A stretch of 64,000 nucleotides of DNA from Stieleria mannarensis (GCF_014154935.1 NZ_JACEHH010000010.1:124001-188000); one strand, 5' to 3'; positions 9,611-19,313 are shown, counted from the stretch's first letter. The notes: a model not told the origin generated them from the letters alone. Program-made: numbers and translations.

Positions 9611-10303
9611 ATGTCGACTCAGATCTCTTCTTCCGGCAGAACACGTTCCTCGGTCAACTTGGTTCGGTCGTCGCATTCGTGGACCGAAGCCGAGAGTGCG
9701 GCGGGGTTTGTGTTGCGCTACTTGTCACCGATGCGAAAACAGTTGACCGCCGTGATGGGGTCGACCGAGGAGGCGGACCAGGCGCTGCGGATTTTGCTGA
9801 CCCACTTGGTTTCGGCCGGATTCGGCGAACACCGCAAGGGGCGATTGAGAGACTTTCTGGCGCGGGCGGTCAAATCCTGTGCCAAGGCCCGGCTGACCGA
9901 ACGCGGGGAGACGTCGGCGGACCAGCAAAACGACTCGGGGGTGACCCTGGATCCCAAGGGATGGCTGGTGATGTGGCGAGATTGCTTGCTCGAACGGGCG
10001 TGGCGGGCGTTGGAACGGATGCAGCACCAAGACCCCAGCCGACCGTTGTACAGCGTGCTGTGGACCAGCACGATCCATCCCAAAGCCAGCTTGGATGAAA
10101 TCGCCGCCGAGGTCGAAAAGGCCTGCGCGGTGAAATTGGACCAGGTCAAACTGCAGCAGTTGAAATTAGAAGCCAAAGCCGCGTTCGCCCAATTGCTGGC
10201 CGACGAAGTGGTCGAAACGCTGGAAAATCCCGACAAAGCTGCCGTCAAAAAGGAGATCCAGTCACTCGGCATCGGCAGCGCCTTCAGCGGATTGACGGTC
10301 TGA
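9611..10303 (+). CDS. Degenerate ECF sigma-like protein
   Basis: A 230-aa soluble protein. Residues about 25-105 (FVLRYLSPMRKQLTAVMG, STEEADQALRILLTHL, GRLRDFLARAVKSCAKARL) resemble region 2 of the planctomycete ECF sigma factors that carry the GRFRxFL motif, although key acidic positions differ. The rest is helical (LLERAWRALERM, LEAKAAFAQLLADEVVETL). Divergent from the yhaM-like gene. The start at 9611 is chosen because the promoter at 9595 directly precedes it. A DNA- or RNA-polymerase-binding role is an inference from weak similarity. Confidence 0.45.
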   Translation: MSTQISSSGRTRSSVNLVRSSHSWTEAESAAGFVLRYLSPMRKQLTAVMGSTEEADQALRILLTHLVSAGFGEHRKGRLRDFLARAVKSCAKARLTERGETSADQQNDSGVTLDPKGWLVMWRDCLLERAWRALERMQHQDPSRPLYSVLWTSTIHPKASLDEIAAEVEKACAVKLDQVKLQQLKLEAKAAFAQLLADEVVETLENPDKAAVKKEIQSLGIGSAFSGLTV

Positions 10304-10342
10304 TTGACTTTCGGACGCATTTCGTTGATCCGCAACTTGTGA

Positions 10343-10370
10343 TTGAACTGGGGCCTCGATCTGTCATAAT
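10343..10370 (+). promoter_or_regulatory. Sigma-70-type promoter candidate
   Basis: TTGAAC and CATAAT hexamers with a 16-bp spacer, upstream of the cytochrome gene at 10607. The rest of the 303-bp gap 10304-10606 has no gene I can support. Confidence 0.45.
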
Positions 10371-10606
10371 GGTGGGGTGTTCAACATTGTCGCACCCGGC
10401 ACCATTGGACGCACCGGTCGGCCCGGCCGGTCCCACCTTCCCCCCCACCAGCCGTTTTATCAGGCAACGACCACTGTTTCGCCGCTGTATCCTCAAGCCG
10501 TCGGAAATTGAACGCCCGCTTGTATCGCGAGCTGCGATCAGGACGCGGCTGTTCTGACGATTGCCCAGGCGTTCGGTGCCGTTCTCGTTTTGGAGAAACT
10601 CACGCG

Positions 10607-11659
10607 ATGTCCATTTTCTTGCGTTGCCCGTACCGCTTTGTTCTCGCCGCGTGCACGGTGGCAATCTTGGTCAGCGGGGCGTCACTGAAGGCCCAGGAGC
10701 GAACCGCCGTGGATGACGAGGGGCGGATCGTCGATTTCCAACGCGACGTCGTTCCCATTCTGCGGGTGCGTTGTTTGGAGTGTCACAACGAGCAGGAAGC
10801 CAAGGGCGACTTTCGTGTCGACGACGCCGAGACGTTTTTGTCGTACGTCGAACCCGAGGACGCCGAGTACAGCACGGTGTTGGCCGACTACATGCTGTCG
10901 GATGATCCCGACATGCTGATGCCGCCTCCGTCCAAAGGCGGCCCGCTGTCACCGCAAGAGTTGGCGGTGGTTCGGGTTTGGATCGATGAAGGCGCTCACT
11001 GGCCCGAGGACGCGGTGGTCGACCCTGTGTCAGAGCAGGGGGCCGAGGAAGCGGCGGCCGAACCGGTGGTCGTGGCGCCCAAGTCACTGCTGGATCGCGT
11101 CTGGGCGTTCCAAGGGTTCTTGCATCCGGCCACCGTCCATTTCCCGATCGCGCTGTTGTTGTTCGGGGCAATGTTCGTCGTGTTGGGTTGGAAATGGCCC
11201 AGCTTGGGCCAGCAGGTCCCGTTGGCGTGTCTGTTGTTGGGGGCGTTGATGGCGATCGCATCGACCGCGATGGGATGGTCGTTCGCGATGGAGAAAGGCT
11301 ACGGTTCGTGGACCAAGGTCGACATGGACAGCGAAGTGTTCTGGCATCGTTGGAGCGGCGTGATCGTGACGGTCACCTCGGTGGTGTTGGCGCTGATCGC
11401 GCTGCGAGCTTTGGCCACGAAGAACATCAAGTTGGAACGGACCTGGAAAGTCGGTTTACTGGTCGTCGCGGGCATGGTCGGGGCGGTCGGACACCAGGGC
11501 GGCGAGATGACCTATGGCAAGGATTTTTATCCCAAGGCATTTCGGATTCTGTTGGGCACCGAAGGCCAACCGACCGACGTCGAATTCGCGGAGGAACCCG
11601 CGGCGCTGGCCGATGATGAAGTCGTCGCCGGCACCGTCGCGCAGGCGTCGTCGAACTGA
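10607..11659 (+). CDS. PSCyt1-type cytochrome c protein with DUF2231-like membrane domain
   Basis: The signal peptide spans about 1-29 (VLAACTVAILVSGASLKAQ). The haem-binding motif CLECH lies near residue 62 in a planctomycete cytochrome c domain (FQRDVVPILRVRCLECH; MLMPPPSKGGPLS provides the axial-ligand region). An acidic linker follows. About 160-305 is a four-helix membrane domain beginning FLHPATVHFPIALLLFG, typical of DUF2231. It probably acts in electron transfer at the cytoplasmic membrane or in surface polymer degradation. The start at 10607 gives a proper signal peptide; the frame is open further upstream. Confidence 0.85.
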   Translation: MSIFLRCPYRFVLAACTVAILVSGASLKAQERTAVDDEGRIVDFQRDVVPILRVRCLECHNEQEAKGDFRVDDAETFLSYVEPEDAEYSTVLADYMLSDDPDMLMPPPSKGGPLSPQELAVVRVWIDEGAHWPEDAVVDPVSEQGAEEAAAEPVVVAPKSLLDRVWAFQGFLHPATVHFPIALLLFGAMFVVLGWKWPSLGQQVPLACLLLGALMAIASTAMGWSFAMEKGYGSWTKVDMDSEVFWHRWSGVIVTVTSVVLALIALRALATKNIKLERTWKVGLLVVAGMVGAVGHQGGEMTYGKDFYPKAFRILLGTEGQPTDVEFAEEPAALADDEVVAGTVAQASSN

Positions 11660-11692
11660 CGCCTCCACGTCGGTCCGCATCGTTCCCGCTCG

Positions 11693-11728
11693 GCAATTCA
11701 ACCACGCGGGCAATTCAACCACGCGGGC
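11693..11728. repeat. Two tandem 18-bp units (GCAATTCAACCACGCGGG)
   Basis: Two identical 18-bp copies just downstream of the stop at 11659. The remainder of 11660-11964 contains a weak promoter-like TTTACA-N17-TTTAAG at 11786-11814, upstream of the small peptide gene. Confidence 0.8.
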
Positions 11729-11950
11729 GATGCCTTGCCAAAGCTGCTCTCGCCGGTCAAGCGGACAGGCGTGCGCAAATTGCTCTTTACAGTCTTGCGG
11801 CGATTCGGTTTAAGGGGGGGATTCAGATTGCCACGCAATGAGTTCCCGTCGTGACAAGTTGGCCGAGCGGCCAAACCGCACCTCATTTCGGGGATCTCGT
11901 TCGTGTCGACGCTCGTGCCGAGGCGTCGGCATGGTTTATTTTCCATCGGC

Positions 11951-11955
11951 AGGAG
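11951..11955 (+). promoter_or_regulatory. Strong Shine-Dalgarno AGGAG for the 62-aa peptide
   Basis: AGGAG lies 9 bases before the ATG at 11965. Most genes in this window have weak or no such site, so this supports real translation of the small gene. Confidence 0.7.
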
Positions 11956-11964
11956 AATAGTTCC

Positions 11965-12153
11965 ATGGAAAAGGGAATGGATCGCGAAGACATCCGCAAC
12001 AGTGTCGATACACAAAACCAAGTCGACCAAATCTTTGAAGCGCTCGACAAACCGGCGACTGAGCGGAACGGAAGCAAAACCTTCCCACAGGATTTCTCCG
12101 CATCGGGCACCGGAAAAGGGAATACCGGAAACGCAGCGAGCATCGAAAACTAA
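11965..12153 (+). CDS. Small peptide, candidate precursor of a ribosomally made modified peptide
   Basis: 62 residues, hydrophilic, no signal peptide and no cysteine. The N-terminal half is acidic and helix-prone like a leader (MDREDIRNSVDTQNQVDQIF, then EALDKPA). The C-terminal half is Gly/Ser/Asn/Thr-rich (NGSKTFPQDFSASGTGKG, then NTGNAASIEN). It has a well-placed AGGAG. It is followed after a hairpin (12177-12243) by an HExxH peptide-hydroxylase homologue on the same strand. The precursor role is inferred from size, composition and neighbour; no known precursor family is recognised. Confidence 0.6.
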   Translation: MEKGMDREDIRNSVDTQNQVDQIFEALDKPATERNGSKTFPQDFSASGTGKGNTGNAASIEN

Positions 12154-12176
12154 AGCACGCCGCGAACCCGGGTAAA

Positions 12177-12243
12177 CGGTAGTGGACGACGCGAGGAGTC
12201 CTTACCGCCGGCAATCCGAAAGGACTCGTCGCCTCGTCCACTA
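12177..12243. repeat. 25-bp-arm hairpin between peptide and modification enzyme
   Basis: Arms GTAGTGGACGACGCGAGGAG (plus TCCTT) and AAGGACTCGTCGCCTCGTCC (plus ACTAC) are reverse complements except two positions. No T-run follows, so it may be an attenuator, a processing site or a dispersed palindrome rather than a standard terminator. Confidence 0.75.
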
Positions 12244-12369
12244 CCCGGACATCCAAGCTGCGGACGGACCACCAAGGTTCGATTTTGATTGAGCGATCTC
12301 GCGTCGCACGTTGTCGCGCGAGAACGCAGTGTTGTTGCAGAGAAGGGCAGGGAAGCGAGCGAACCGACC

Positions 12370-13884
12370 ATGGCTGTTCAAACCGAATCCGAAGCCGTCA
12401 GCGGGCTGCTATGGAACGATGAGTCCGTGCTGCGGTGGAAGCACGAGAAGACGGTGGGCGTGCTGATGGCGCTGAGAAAGTTGTTCGAAAGCGCTGCCGA
12501 GCGAACCGATCGTGAGGTGGAGTTTTTGCACTTGCTGGATTGGTGCGAACAGGCGGCAAAGAATCCCTTTGAGGAAGTCTTTTGTCATCCGCGAGCCTAT
12601 CACTGGGCGCGGGTCGCGTTCGATTTGGTGGCAGCGGTTCATCGGGGAGCGACGATTTCCAACGGAACCGCGGAGTATCTGCAAGGGCTTCGGATCGCCG
12701 ATTCCGACGTCGGCTTGGCGTACCACTTGAACCAATTCAACTTGTTTGTCGCGGCGCTGGCGTTGCACCGCGAAGAGGCGGTTTCGTTCAGCCCGACACC
12801 GCTCCACACCCCCGATGTCTTGCCAGGAACGGACTATTCGATTTCGAATCCGGCACGCCAGGTCCAATTGTGCGGTGTGCACGCCGACGGCGCGTTGGGC
12901 TTGCTCGTCGATGGTGACCACGTGAAGTGTCCGATGGGGGAGCGGTCCCTATCGACGACCGGGGAAACGACGCTTCATGTTGCCCCCCGGGTCGTCTGCG
13001 GAGACGGTGCCATCACGTTGCAGCCTCATGCGTTCAACGTGCCCGGTCTTAAAGATATTCGTTCGGTTGCCTCGGCGTCGGTCGAAGACCAATCTAACGT
13101 TGTACCGGTTTTAGAGCACACTCTCGAATTGATCCGTGCCTTTGACCCTGAAACGTATCGCCAAATCGGGAGCTACATGCGTGTGATCGCATTCAAACCA
13201 TCCGGCGCCGGCGGCGTCTTTAACACCAGTTGCTCACGTCTTCCCGGTGCATCGATCTTTACGGCAGCGGGAAACGCGATGATGCTGGCGGACGATTTGA
13301 TTCACGAGTTTTATCATAATCGTTTGTTCGCACTGGAGGAAAAGTTTGCGTTCCTCAGCGACGATTCCGATCAGGCTCGCCCGACGACGTTCTACTCCCC
13401 CTGGCGTGAGGATCCGAGACCGATCTATGGGCTGTTCCACGCCGCGTTCGTGTTTCAGCGAGTGCATGGGTTTTGGATTGCCGCCCTTGAATCGGGCCAG
13501 TTGACCGGGATCGATCAGGCGTATGCGAAATCACGTGTCGCAAAACTAGGGTTTCAGTTGCAAACCACACTTGCGCAATTGCTTTGCTGGGGAAACTTCA
13601 CCACCAAGGGGCGCGTCATCTGCGAAGCGGTCGGCGAGTCATTGCGGCGCGGTCTGGTCGTTGCAAAGTCCCTTGGCATTGATGACGACACGCCGATGGT
13701 TCATTTTGATCCACAAGCGGGATTTGGGTTCAGCCTCAACGACACCGGTCAAGCGATACGTGCCAAAGACGAATTGACCAGCCACATCTGCCAATACGAC
13801 GTCAACCGACGCACGGAGCAAGTCGTCAAAGATCACTTCGAGCAAGTCGTTGATTTCGCTTCGGCGATGGCGATCTTGATTTGA
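12370..13884 (+). CDS. aKG-HExxH-type peptide beta-hydroxylase homologue
   Basis: A 504-aa protein of the HEXXH-motif putative peptide modification family. The motif HEFYH is at residues 312-316 in DDLIHEFYHNRLF. It is followed by the family-typical FYSPWREDPRPIYGLFHAAF (about 340-360). Members of this family are 2-oxoglutarate/iron-dependent enzymes that hydroxylate ribosomally made peptides; the N-terminal two thirds carries the peptide-recognition part. The ATG at 12370 is chosen; an in-frame TTG at 12289 would add 27 residues. The upstream 62-aa gene is the likely substrate. It is convergent with an ATP-grasp gene 9 bp away. Confidence 0.75.
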   Translation: MAVQTESEAVSGLLWNDESVLRWKHEKTVGVLMALRKLFESAAERTDREVEFLHLLDWCEQAAKNPFEEVFCHPRAYHWARVAFDLVAAVHRGATISNGTAEYLQGLRIADSDVGLAYHLNQFNLFVAALALHREEAVSFSPTPLHTPDVLPGTDYSISNPARQVQLCGVHADGALGLLVDGDHVKCPMGERSLSTTGETTLHVAPRVVCGDGAITLQPHAFNVPGLKDIRSVASASVEDQSNVVPVLEHTLELIRAFDPETYRQIGSYMRVIAFKPSGAGGVFNTSCSRLPGASIFTAAGNAMMLADDLIHEFYHNRLFALEEKFAFLSDDSDQARPTTFYSPWREDPRPIYGLFHAAFVFQRVHGFWIAALESGQLTGIDQAYAKSRVAKLGFQLQTTLAQLLCWGNFTTKGRVICEAVGESLRRGLVVAKSLGIDDDTPMVHFDPQAGFGFSLNDTGQAIRAKDELTSHICQYDVNRRTEQVVKDHFEQVVDFASAMAILI

Positions 13885-13893
13885 CCTCTGGCC

Positions 13894-14886
13894 TCAGGCG
13901 ACCCGCTTTCGTTTCCCGCGGCGCAGCTTCCGATAGATGGCTCGTGCCGGGATCTCGGCGGCGCGCCATAGCGGAATGATTCGATCCGCTGGCATGGCAG
14001 AATGGCCGTGGCAATCATCGATCGCGCGCATCGCGTCGATGAATTGGGCATCAAACCGCTGGTGCACCCGATCCCGTGCCGTTCCGCCGCCGCCGTAGTC
14101 GACCGGAAGCATCGGGTTGGTGTTGATTTCCCACACCTGAAGTTTCCCCTCTCGCACGCCGTAGTCGATTCTGCCGAAATCGATTCGGGCCATCCGAAAA
14201 ATCGCACACAATTCATCGTGATGGGGATTTTGGCACAGGTAGTCCCATTCTTCGGCCAGGTAAGGTTCATCCAAACATTCCCAAGACTTCACACACCAGT
14301 CTTTGGCAAAGAACAGGTGCCGCGGAATGATGCGATCTCCGATCTTGAAGGCAGCGTATTTGCGGAAAACACCGTCTCGGTCGGAGACGTCCAGGAACTC
14401 GACGACGAGTTTGTCGCGTCGTCCGCCGGTCGCATTTTCGAATTGAGTTCCCCAGCGGTCCAGTTGGGATTGGTCGTGCAGCAGCGGCGACAGCGGTCCC
14501 TTGTGGTCGTCTTCGCCACGAATAAAGACCGGAAAGCGTGCCGGACGTGGACGATCGGCTAAGCGATGCACGTCAAAATCGTTGACGGATCGATTCACGA
14601 GAGTTTTGAGCAGGTCAAACCGCAGCCGCGTGTCGGCGGGTGAATTGAGGACGCGAAAGCGATCGTCACCAAGCATCCGCTGTCGGATGATCGAGGCCCG
14701 CTTGCGGGACGTGGCATCCAGCCGTTCCAGGTCGGAAAAAACATAGGTGCCCGGGGCATATCGCTTTTGCAGGAAAAGTTTTCCGTAGCATCGTGGACGC
14801 ACCGAATCAGCCAGTGCCGCACCACACGATGCCAAGCACTTGCGGATCGTGTAGTTGTGCCGTTTGGTCGTCAGAAAGTAGATCAT
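13894..14886 (-). CDS. ATP-grasp superfamily protein
   Basis: 330 aa. The C-terminal half has ATP-grasp signatures: a long stretch ending RIDFGRIDYGVREGKLQVWE, then INTNP (about 235-260) matches the Mg/ATP-binding acidic and asparagine residues, and KYAAFKIGDRIIPRH fits the central strands. The N-terminal 90 residues (MIYFLTTKRHNYTI, CYGKLFLQKRYAPGTYVFSD) form a pre-ATP-grasp-like domain. The exact substrate is unknown. Its position next to the HExxH gene suggests peptide or amino-acid ligation in the same pathway, but the strands are opposite, so this is an inference. Confidence 0.65.
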   Translation of the reverse strand: MIYFLTTKRHNYTIRKCLASCGAALADSVRPRCYGKLFLQKRYAPGTYVFSDLERLDATSRKRASIIRQRMLGDDRFRVLNSPADTRLRFDLLKTLVNRSVNDFDVHRLADRPRPARFPVFIRGEDDHKGPLSPLLHDQSQLDRWGTQFENATGGRRDKLVVEFLDVSDRDGVFRKYAAFKIGDRIIPRHLFFAKDWCVKSWECLDEPYLAEEWDYLCQNPHHDELCAIFRMARIDFGRIDYGVREGKLQVWEINTNPMLPVDYGGGGTARDRVHQRFDAQFIDAMRAIDDCHGHSAMPADRIIPLWRAAEIPARAIYRKLRRGKRKRVA

Positions 14887-15119
14887 CGTGCGGGTAAAAA
14901 AGTCGGGAAACCGGGTGCCGTCGGATCGCTATCGATGTGGGATAGCCGATCACAGCGATGGCCGTCAACGGAGGTCGTGACGCTGTGATTCGGCTGTCGT
15001 TGCGTCCGACGGTGCGCTGATCGTCGCTCCCGCACGCGTTTTCGACTCGGGTGATTTCTGATGATCCTCCGATCGCGTATTCTGTGGTGGGAGACGTTCA
15101 GGTCAGCAATCATGCATCG

Positions 15120-17357
15120 ATGGACACGGGGAAACGAGTGGCGAAAACCGCAAAGAAAAAGAAGCAGGGATCGAAGCTCTCGGCACGTCAGGCTCGGATG
15201 GATCGTCCGCTGCCGGAGGATCGGTTTCTCAACCGCGAACTGAGTTGGCTGGCGTTCAACCAACGCGTCCTGGCCCAGGCGGCCGACGGCACGTTGCCGA
15301 TTCTCGAACGCGCCAAGTTTCTGGCCATCACCAGTTCCAACTTGGACGAATTCATGATGGTCCGCGTCGGGGGACTGAAAATCCTGCACCAACGCAATCC
15401 CACCCAACGGGATCCCGCCGGGATGGTGGCATTGGAACAATTGCAGGCGGTCGCCAAAAAGGGGCACGAGATCGTGTCGCGGCAGTACCAGTTGCTGCGG
15501 GACGAAGTGCAGCCGAAATTGGAGGCGGCGGGGATCGCGCAAGTCGATTTGACGCAAGCCAGTGAGTCCGAGCACGTCGCCGCGACCGCCCGCTTCTGGC
15601 GCGACGTCTTTCCCGTGCTGTCGCCCCAAGCGGTTTCGGCGGACAGCTTTCCGCTGTTGCAAGGTCTGGGCCTGCACCTGTTCGTCCGCCTGAAACTGGA
15701 TCCGGAGACGCGATTGGGGAAGGCCAGTGGCGGTTCCGATTCGGACGACGATTCGCCGGCGGAGCAAACGTCGGAGTATGCACTGATTCCGATGGGCCGA
15801 TCGCTGCCACGCGTGTTGCCGATCTCCGGCGACAAACGCCACGGGTATGTGTTGCTGGAACGCTTGACGGCACATTTCGTCAATGAATTCTTCCCCGGCC
15901 GCGAGGTCGTCGAGTGTGTCCCGTTCCGGCTGACACGCAACGCCGACATCGAATTCCGTGAAGACGCCGCCAGCGACCTGTTGGGCGGGATGGAGGAAAT
16001 CCTGGAGAACCGCCGCTACGCCAGGCCCGTTCGACTGGAGTACGGTGCGTCGGCCAGCGAGGAGGCGGTGGAGTTTTTGCAGAAAGTCCATCAACTGCAC
16101 GCCGAAGACTTGTATCCCATCGACGGACCGATCGATCTGAGTTTCCTGTTCGCGCTGCACGGCGAGGAGGGGTTCGATCAACACCGCGACGAGGTTTGGC
16201 CGGCCAAGCCGCACCCGCGGATCGATCCCGAAGAGCCGATGTTTGCGACGATCGCCGCGGGCGACCTGTTGTTGGTGCATCCCTACGATCGGTTCGATTC
16301 CGTCGTCCGGCTGATCGAGGAGGCCGCTGCCGATCCGGACGTGCTGGCGATCAAACAGGTGTTGTACCGGACCAGCAAGAACAGTCCCGTCGTTGCGGCA
16401 TTGGAACGCGCCGCCGAACGTGGCAAGTACGTCACGGCGATCGTGGAGTTGAAGGCTCGGTTCGATGAGGCGCGGAACATCGAGTGGGCCAAGGAAATGG
16501 AACGCGCCGGGGTTCAAGTCATCTACGGAATCCACGGACTGAAAACACACGCCAAGGTGTGCATCATCGTACGACGCGAACCGCAAGGCATCGTCCGCTA
16601 CATGCACTTCGGCACCGGCAATTACAACGAAGCCACGGCCAAACTGTACAGCGACATCTCGCTGTTGACCTGTGACGAAGTGTTGGGCCGCGACGCGACG
16701 AACTTCTTCAATGCGATCACCGGCGCCAGCCAGCCCCGGGCGCTGGAAGAGCTCGCCGCAGCACCGACGACGATGCGACGCCGGTTTTTGGATCTGATCG
16801 AAGAGGAAACGCAGCGCAGTCTGCAAGGCGGACGCGGGCAGATCACCGCCAAGCTGAATGCCTTGGTCGACCCCGAGGTGATCGACGCGCTTTATCGCGC
16901 CAGTCGGGCAGGGGTAAAGATCCGGTTGAACGTGCGTGGCCAGTGTTGCTTGCGGCCCGGTGTGAAAGGGCTGAGCGATTCGATCGAAGTGATTTCGATT
17001 ATCGATCGATTCTTGGAACACGCACGGATCTTTTGCTTCCATCAGGACGGCGACGAAAAATTGTTGATCGGCAGCGCGGACTGGATGACCCGCAACCTGG
17101 ATCGGCGCGTCGAGCTACTGGTGCCCGTGGCCGACCGCAAGTGCTGTGATCGGTTGAAGGAAGTGTTGGAAACCTATTTTCAGGACAACACCAATTGCTG
17201 GCAGATGATGCCCGACGGCGAGTACCGTCAAAAGGACCGCGGCGACGAACCGCCGCTGCGTTCCCAGCGGGTGCTATACGACCGTGTCGTCAACACCTGG
17301 AAAAAGGCCGAATCGAGTCGCCGCGCGACGTTCCGCCCGATCAGCGCGGGCAGCTGA
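15120..17357 (+). CDS. ppk1: Polyphosphate kinase 1
   Basis: Reversible synthesis of polyphosphate from ATP. It contains the N-terminal signature RFLNRELSWLAFNQRVL, ITSSNLDEFMMVRVGG, the catalytic segment GIHGLKTHAKVCIIVRRE with the phospho-accepting histidine, HFGTGNYNEATAKLYSDISL, the second catalytic region IDRFLEHARIFCF, and DRRVELLVPV near the C-terminus. The basic N-terminus (AKTAKKKKQ) is extra. The ATG at 15120 gives 745 aa; a GTG at 15051 would add 23. It is monocistronic; the next gene is convergent. Confidence 0.95.
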   Translation: MDTGKRVAKTAKKKKQGSKLSARQARMDRPLPEDRFLNRELSWLAFNQRVLAQAADGTLPILERAKFLAITSSNLDEFMMVRVGGLKILHQRNPTQRDPAGMVALEQLQAVAKKGHEIVSRQYQLLRDEVQPKLEAAGIAQVDLTQASESEHVAATARFWRDVFPVLSPQAVSADSFPLLQGLGLHLFVRLKLDPETRLGKASGGSDSDDDSPAEQTSEYALIPMGRSLPRVLPISGDKRHGYVLLERLTAHFVNEFFPGREVVECVPFRLTRNADIEFREDAASDLLGGMEEILENRRYARPVRLEYGASASEEAVEFLQKVHQLHAEDLYPIDGPIDLSFLFALHGEEGFDQHRDEVWPAKPHPRIDPEEPMFATIAAGDLLLVHPYDRFDSVVRLIEEAAADPDVLAIKQVLYRTSKNSPVVAALERAAERGKYVTAIVELKARFDEARNIEWAKEMERAGVQVIYGIHGLKTHAKVCIIVRREPQGIVRYMHFGTGNYNEATAKLYSDISLLTCDEVLGRDATNFFNAITGASQPRALEELAAAPTTMRRRFLDLIEEETQRSLQGGRGQITAKLNALVDPEVIDALYRASRAGVKIRLNVRGQCCLRPGVKGLSDSIEVISIIDRFLEHARIFCFHQDGDEKLLIGSADWMTRNLDRRVELLVPVADRKCCDRLKEVLETYFQDNTNCWQMMPDGEYRQKDRGDEPPLRSQRVLYDRVVNTWKKAESSRRATFRPISAGS

Positions 17358-17477
17358 GATGAATAGGCTTGGGTGACTCGTACCCGGGCTCCGCCTGGGG
17401 GTGGGTTGGCGAAAATCAATGGAACTTGGAACCTTGGGGAGGTTCGGGGCGTTCAGCGATTCTGCTGGATCCCTCGA

Positions 17478-17588
17478 TTGCAAAATGCAAAATGCAAACT
17501 GCTCATTGCAAAATTCAAATTTGCCGGGACTCGTCGCTCAAATCATTTCGCAATCTGCACTGTTCAATTTGCAATTTGCAATCGTTGC
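17478..17588. repeat. AT-rich repeat (GCAAAATGCAAAATGCAAA type) between convergent genes
   Basis: Several copies of TTGCAAAAT/ATTTTGCAA-like words in both orientations, capable of folding back. They lie between the ppk1 stop and the purB stop and are distinctly AT-rich against the high-GC background. Confidence 0.6.
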
Positions 17589-17591
17589 CGG

Positions 17592-19040
17592 CTACACCGT
17601 GACTTCGACGCTCAGCGAATCTTGATCGGCGTAACGTTGGCGGATCGGCTGGATCTCTTGGGCGATGAACTCGTCGACTTGTTCGGGGGCGCGGCCGACG
17701 AAGTCCAGCGGGTTGATTTCGGTGTCGAAGGAGACGGCGGAGAAGGCGTCGTCGTTCTTCAGTCGCTCGATCATGTCGTTGGGTTTGCCTTCGGCGTTGA
17801 CGCGCTGGGCGACTTCGCGGCTGTGGACGCGAATCCGTTCGTGCAGGTCTTGTCGATCGCCGCCGGCTTCAACGGCCCGCATCATGATGTTTTCCGTTTC
17901 CATATAGGGCAGTTCCTTGGCCAGGTTGTGCTCGATGGTTTTCGGATAGACGACGAAACCGCTGGCGATGTTTTGCATCAGCACCAACGAGGCGTCGATG
18001 GCCAGGAAGGCTTGTGGGATCACCAGTCGGCGGTTGGCGCTGTCGTCCAACGTGCGTTCCATCCACTGCGTCGCGGCCGTCATCGCCGGGCTGCTTTGCA
18101 GACTCATCACGAATCGTGTCAACGCACAGATCCGCTCGCTCCGCATCGGGTTGCGTTTGTAGGGCATCGCCGAGGAACCGATTTGATGTTTTTCGATCGG
18201 TTCTTCGATCTCCTTGCGGTTGGCCAACAGCCGGATGTCGGTGGCGGTCTTGTGCAGACTTTGTGCGATCCCGCTGAGTGCGTCGAGCAGTTGGGCGTCG
18301 ACTTTGCGGGGATAGGTTTGCCCGGTCACGGCGTAGGTCTTGTCGAAGCCGATTTTTTCGGCGATGCGGCGTTCCAGCTGGCGGACTTTGTCGTGGTCGC
18401 CGCCGAACAGTTGCAGAAAACTGGCTTGGGTTCCGGTGGTCCCCTTGGCACTGCGGGCGCACAGAGTTTCCAGCCGGTGTTCGATCTCGTGCAGATCCAG
18501 GACCAGGTCATAGGTCCACAGACAGCATCGTTTGCCGATGGTCGTCGGCTGGGCCGGTTGCAGGTGGGTGAACCCCAGGCAGGGCAGGTCGCGGTACTCG
18601 GCGGCGAAGTTGGCCATCGTGTCGATGGTGGCGGCCAGCCGCCGGGCGACCAACCGCAGCGCGTCGCGGATCAAGATGACGTCGGCGTTGTCGGTGATGA
18701 AGCAGCTGGTGGCGCCCAGGTGGATGATTTTTTTGGCATCGGGGCATTGGTCCCCATAGGCTTCGACGTGGGCCATCACGTCGTGGCGTCGAATCCGCTC
18801 GTATTCTCGGGCCACGTCTAGATTTAGATTGGACTCAAACGCACGGAGTTGCTCCAATTGCGTGTCAGAAATATCGATTCCGAGCTCTTTTTCACTCTCG
18901 GCCAGGGCAATCCAGAGGCGTCGCCAGGTCTGGAAACGTCGATTCGGGCCCCACAGCGTTGCCATTTCTCGAGACGAATAGCGTTCGATCAGGGGGTTTT
19001 GGTACGTTGATTCGGCGGGATTGGACGAGGATTGGGTCAT
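17592..19040 (-). CDS. purB: Adenylosuccinate lyase
   Basis: Catalyses the two fumarate-releasing steps of purine synthesis. It has the fumarase/aspartase superfamily signature [30 protein letters not shown] near residue 100, and [14 protein letters not shown]. At 482 aa it is closer to the eukaryote-like, longer PurB. The ATG at 19040 is used; the upstream open frame has no family-like sequence. Divergent from the exported protein at 19314; the 273-bp gap is AT-rich near 19215-19320 and probably holds promoters for both. Confidence 0.95.
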   Translation of the reverse strand: MTQSSSNPAESTYQNPLIERYSSREMATLWGPNRRFQTWRRLWIALAESEKELGIDISDTQLEQLRAFESNLNLDVAREYERIRRHDVMAHVEAYGDQCPDAKKIIHLGATSCFITDNADVILIRDALRLVARRLAATIDTMANFAAEYRDLPCLGFTHLQPAQPTTIGKRCCLWTYDLVLDLHEIEHRLETLCARSAKGTTGTQASFLQLFGGDHDKVRQLERRIAEKIGFDKTYAVTGQTYPRKVDAQLLDALSGIAQSLHKTATDIRLLANRKEIEEPIEKHQIGSSAMPYKRNPMRSERICALTRFVMSLQSSPAMTAATQWMERTLDDSANRRLVIPQAFLAIDASLVLMQNIASGFVVYPKTIEHNLAKELPYMETENIMMRAVEAGGDRQDLHERIRVHSREVAQRVNAEGKPNDMIERLKNDDAFSAVSFDTEINPLDFVGRAPEQVDEFIAQEIQPIRQRYADQDSLSVEVTV

Positions 19041-19313
19041 TTCAACAGTTTCGGGACGTCGGAATCGAAGGCGTTTCGTGGTTAAATCGAGTGCGATAAC
19101 ATACTGGGCTCGCGATGGGTGACAATTCGTCGATTCGATCGGCCGCCACTCGTTGCGAGTAAGTCTCGCTCCCCCGAGATTCACATGCCGCTGGGTTCAA
19201 ACATGCATTTGAGCAGATTTGCGCTTTTCCACTCCCTGGCGTTTTTTCGAATCAGCGGTTTTTTTCCGAACATCATGGCAGCTAGGTGTCAGCGTTTGCC
19301 GAAAGATATTTTT

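Noticed and set aside
14883-17042. 719-aa frame antisense to ppk1
   Set aside because: Shadow frame of a high-GC gene; ppk1 motifs on the + strand are unambiguous.
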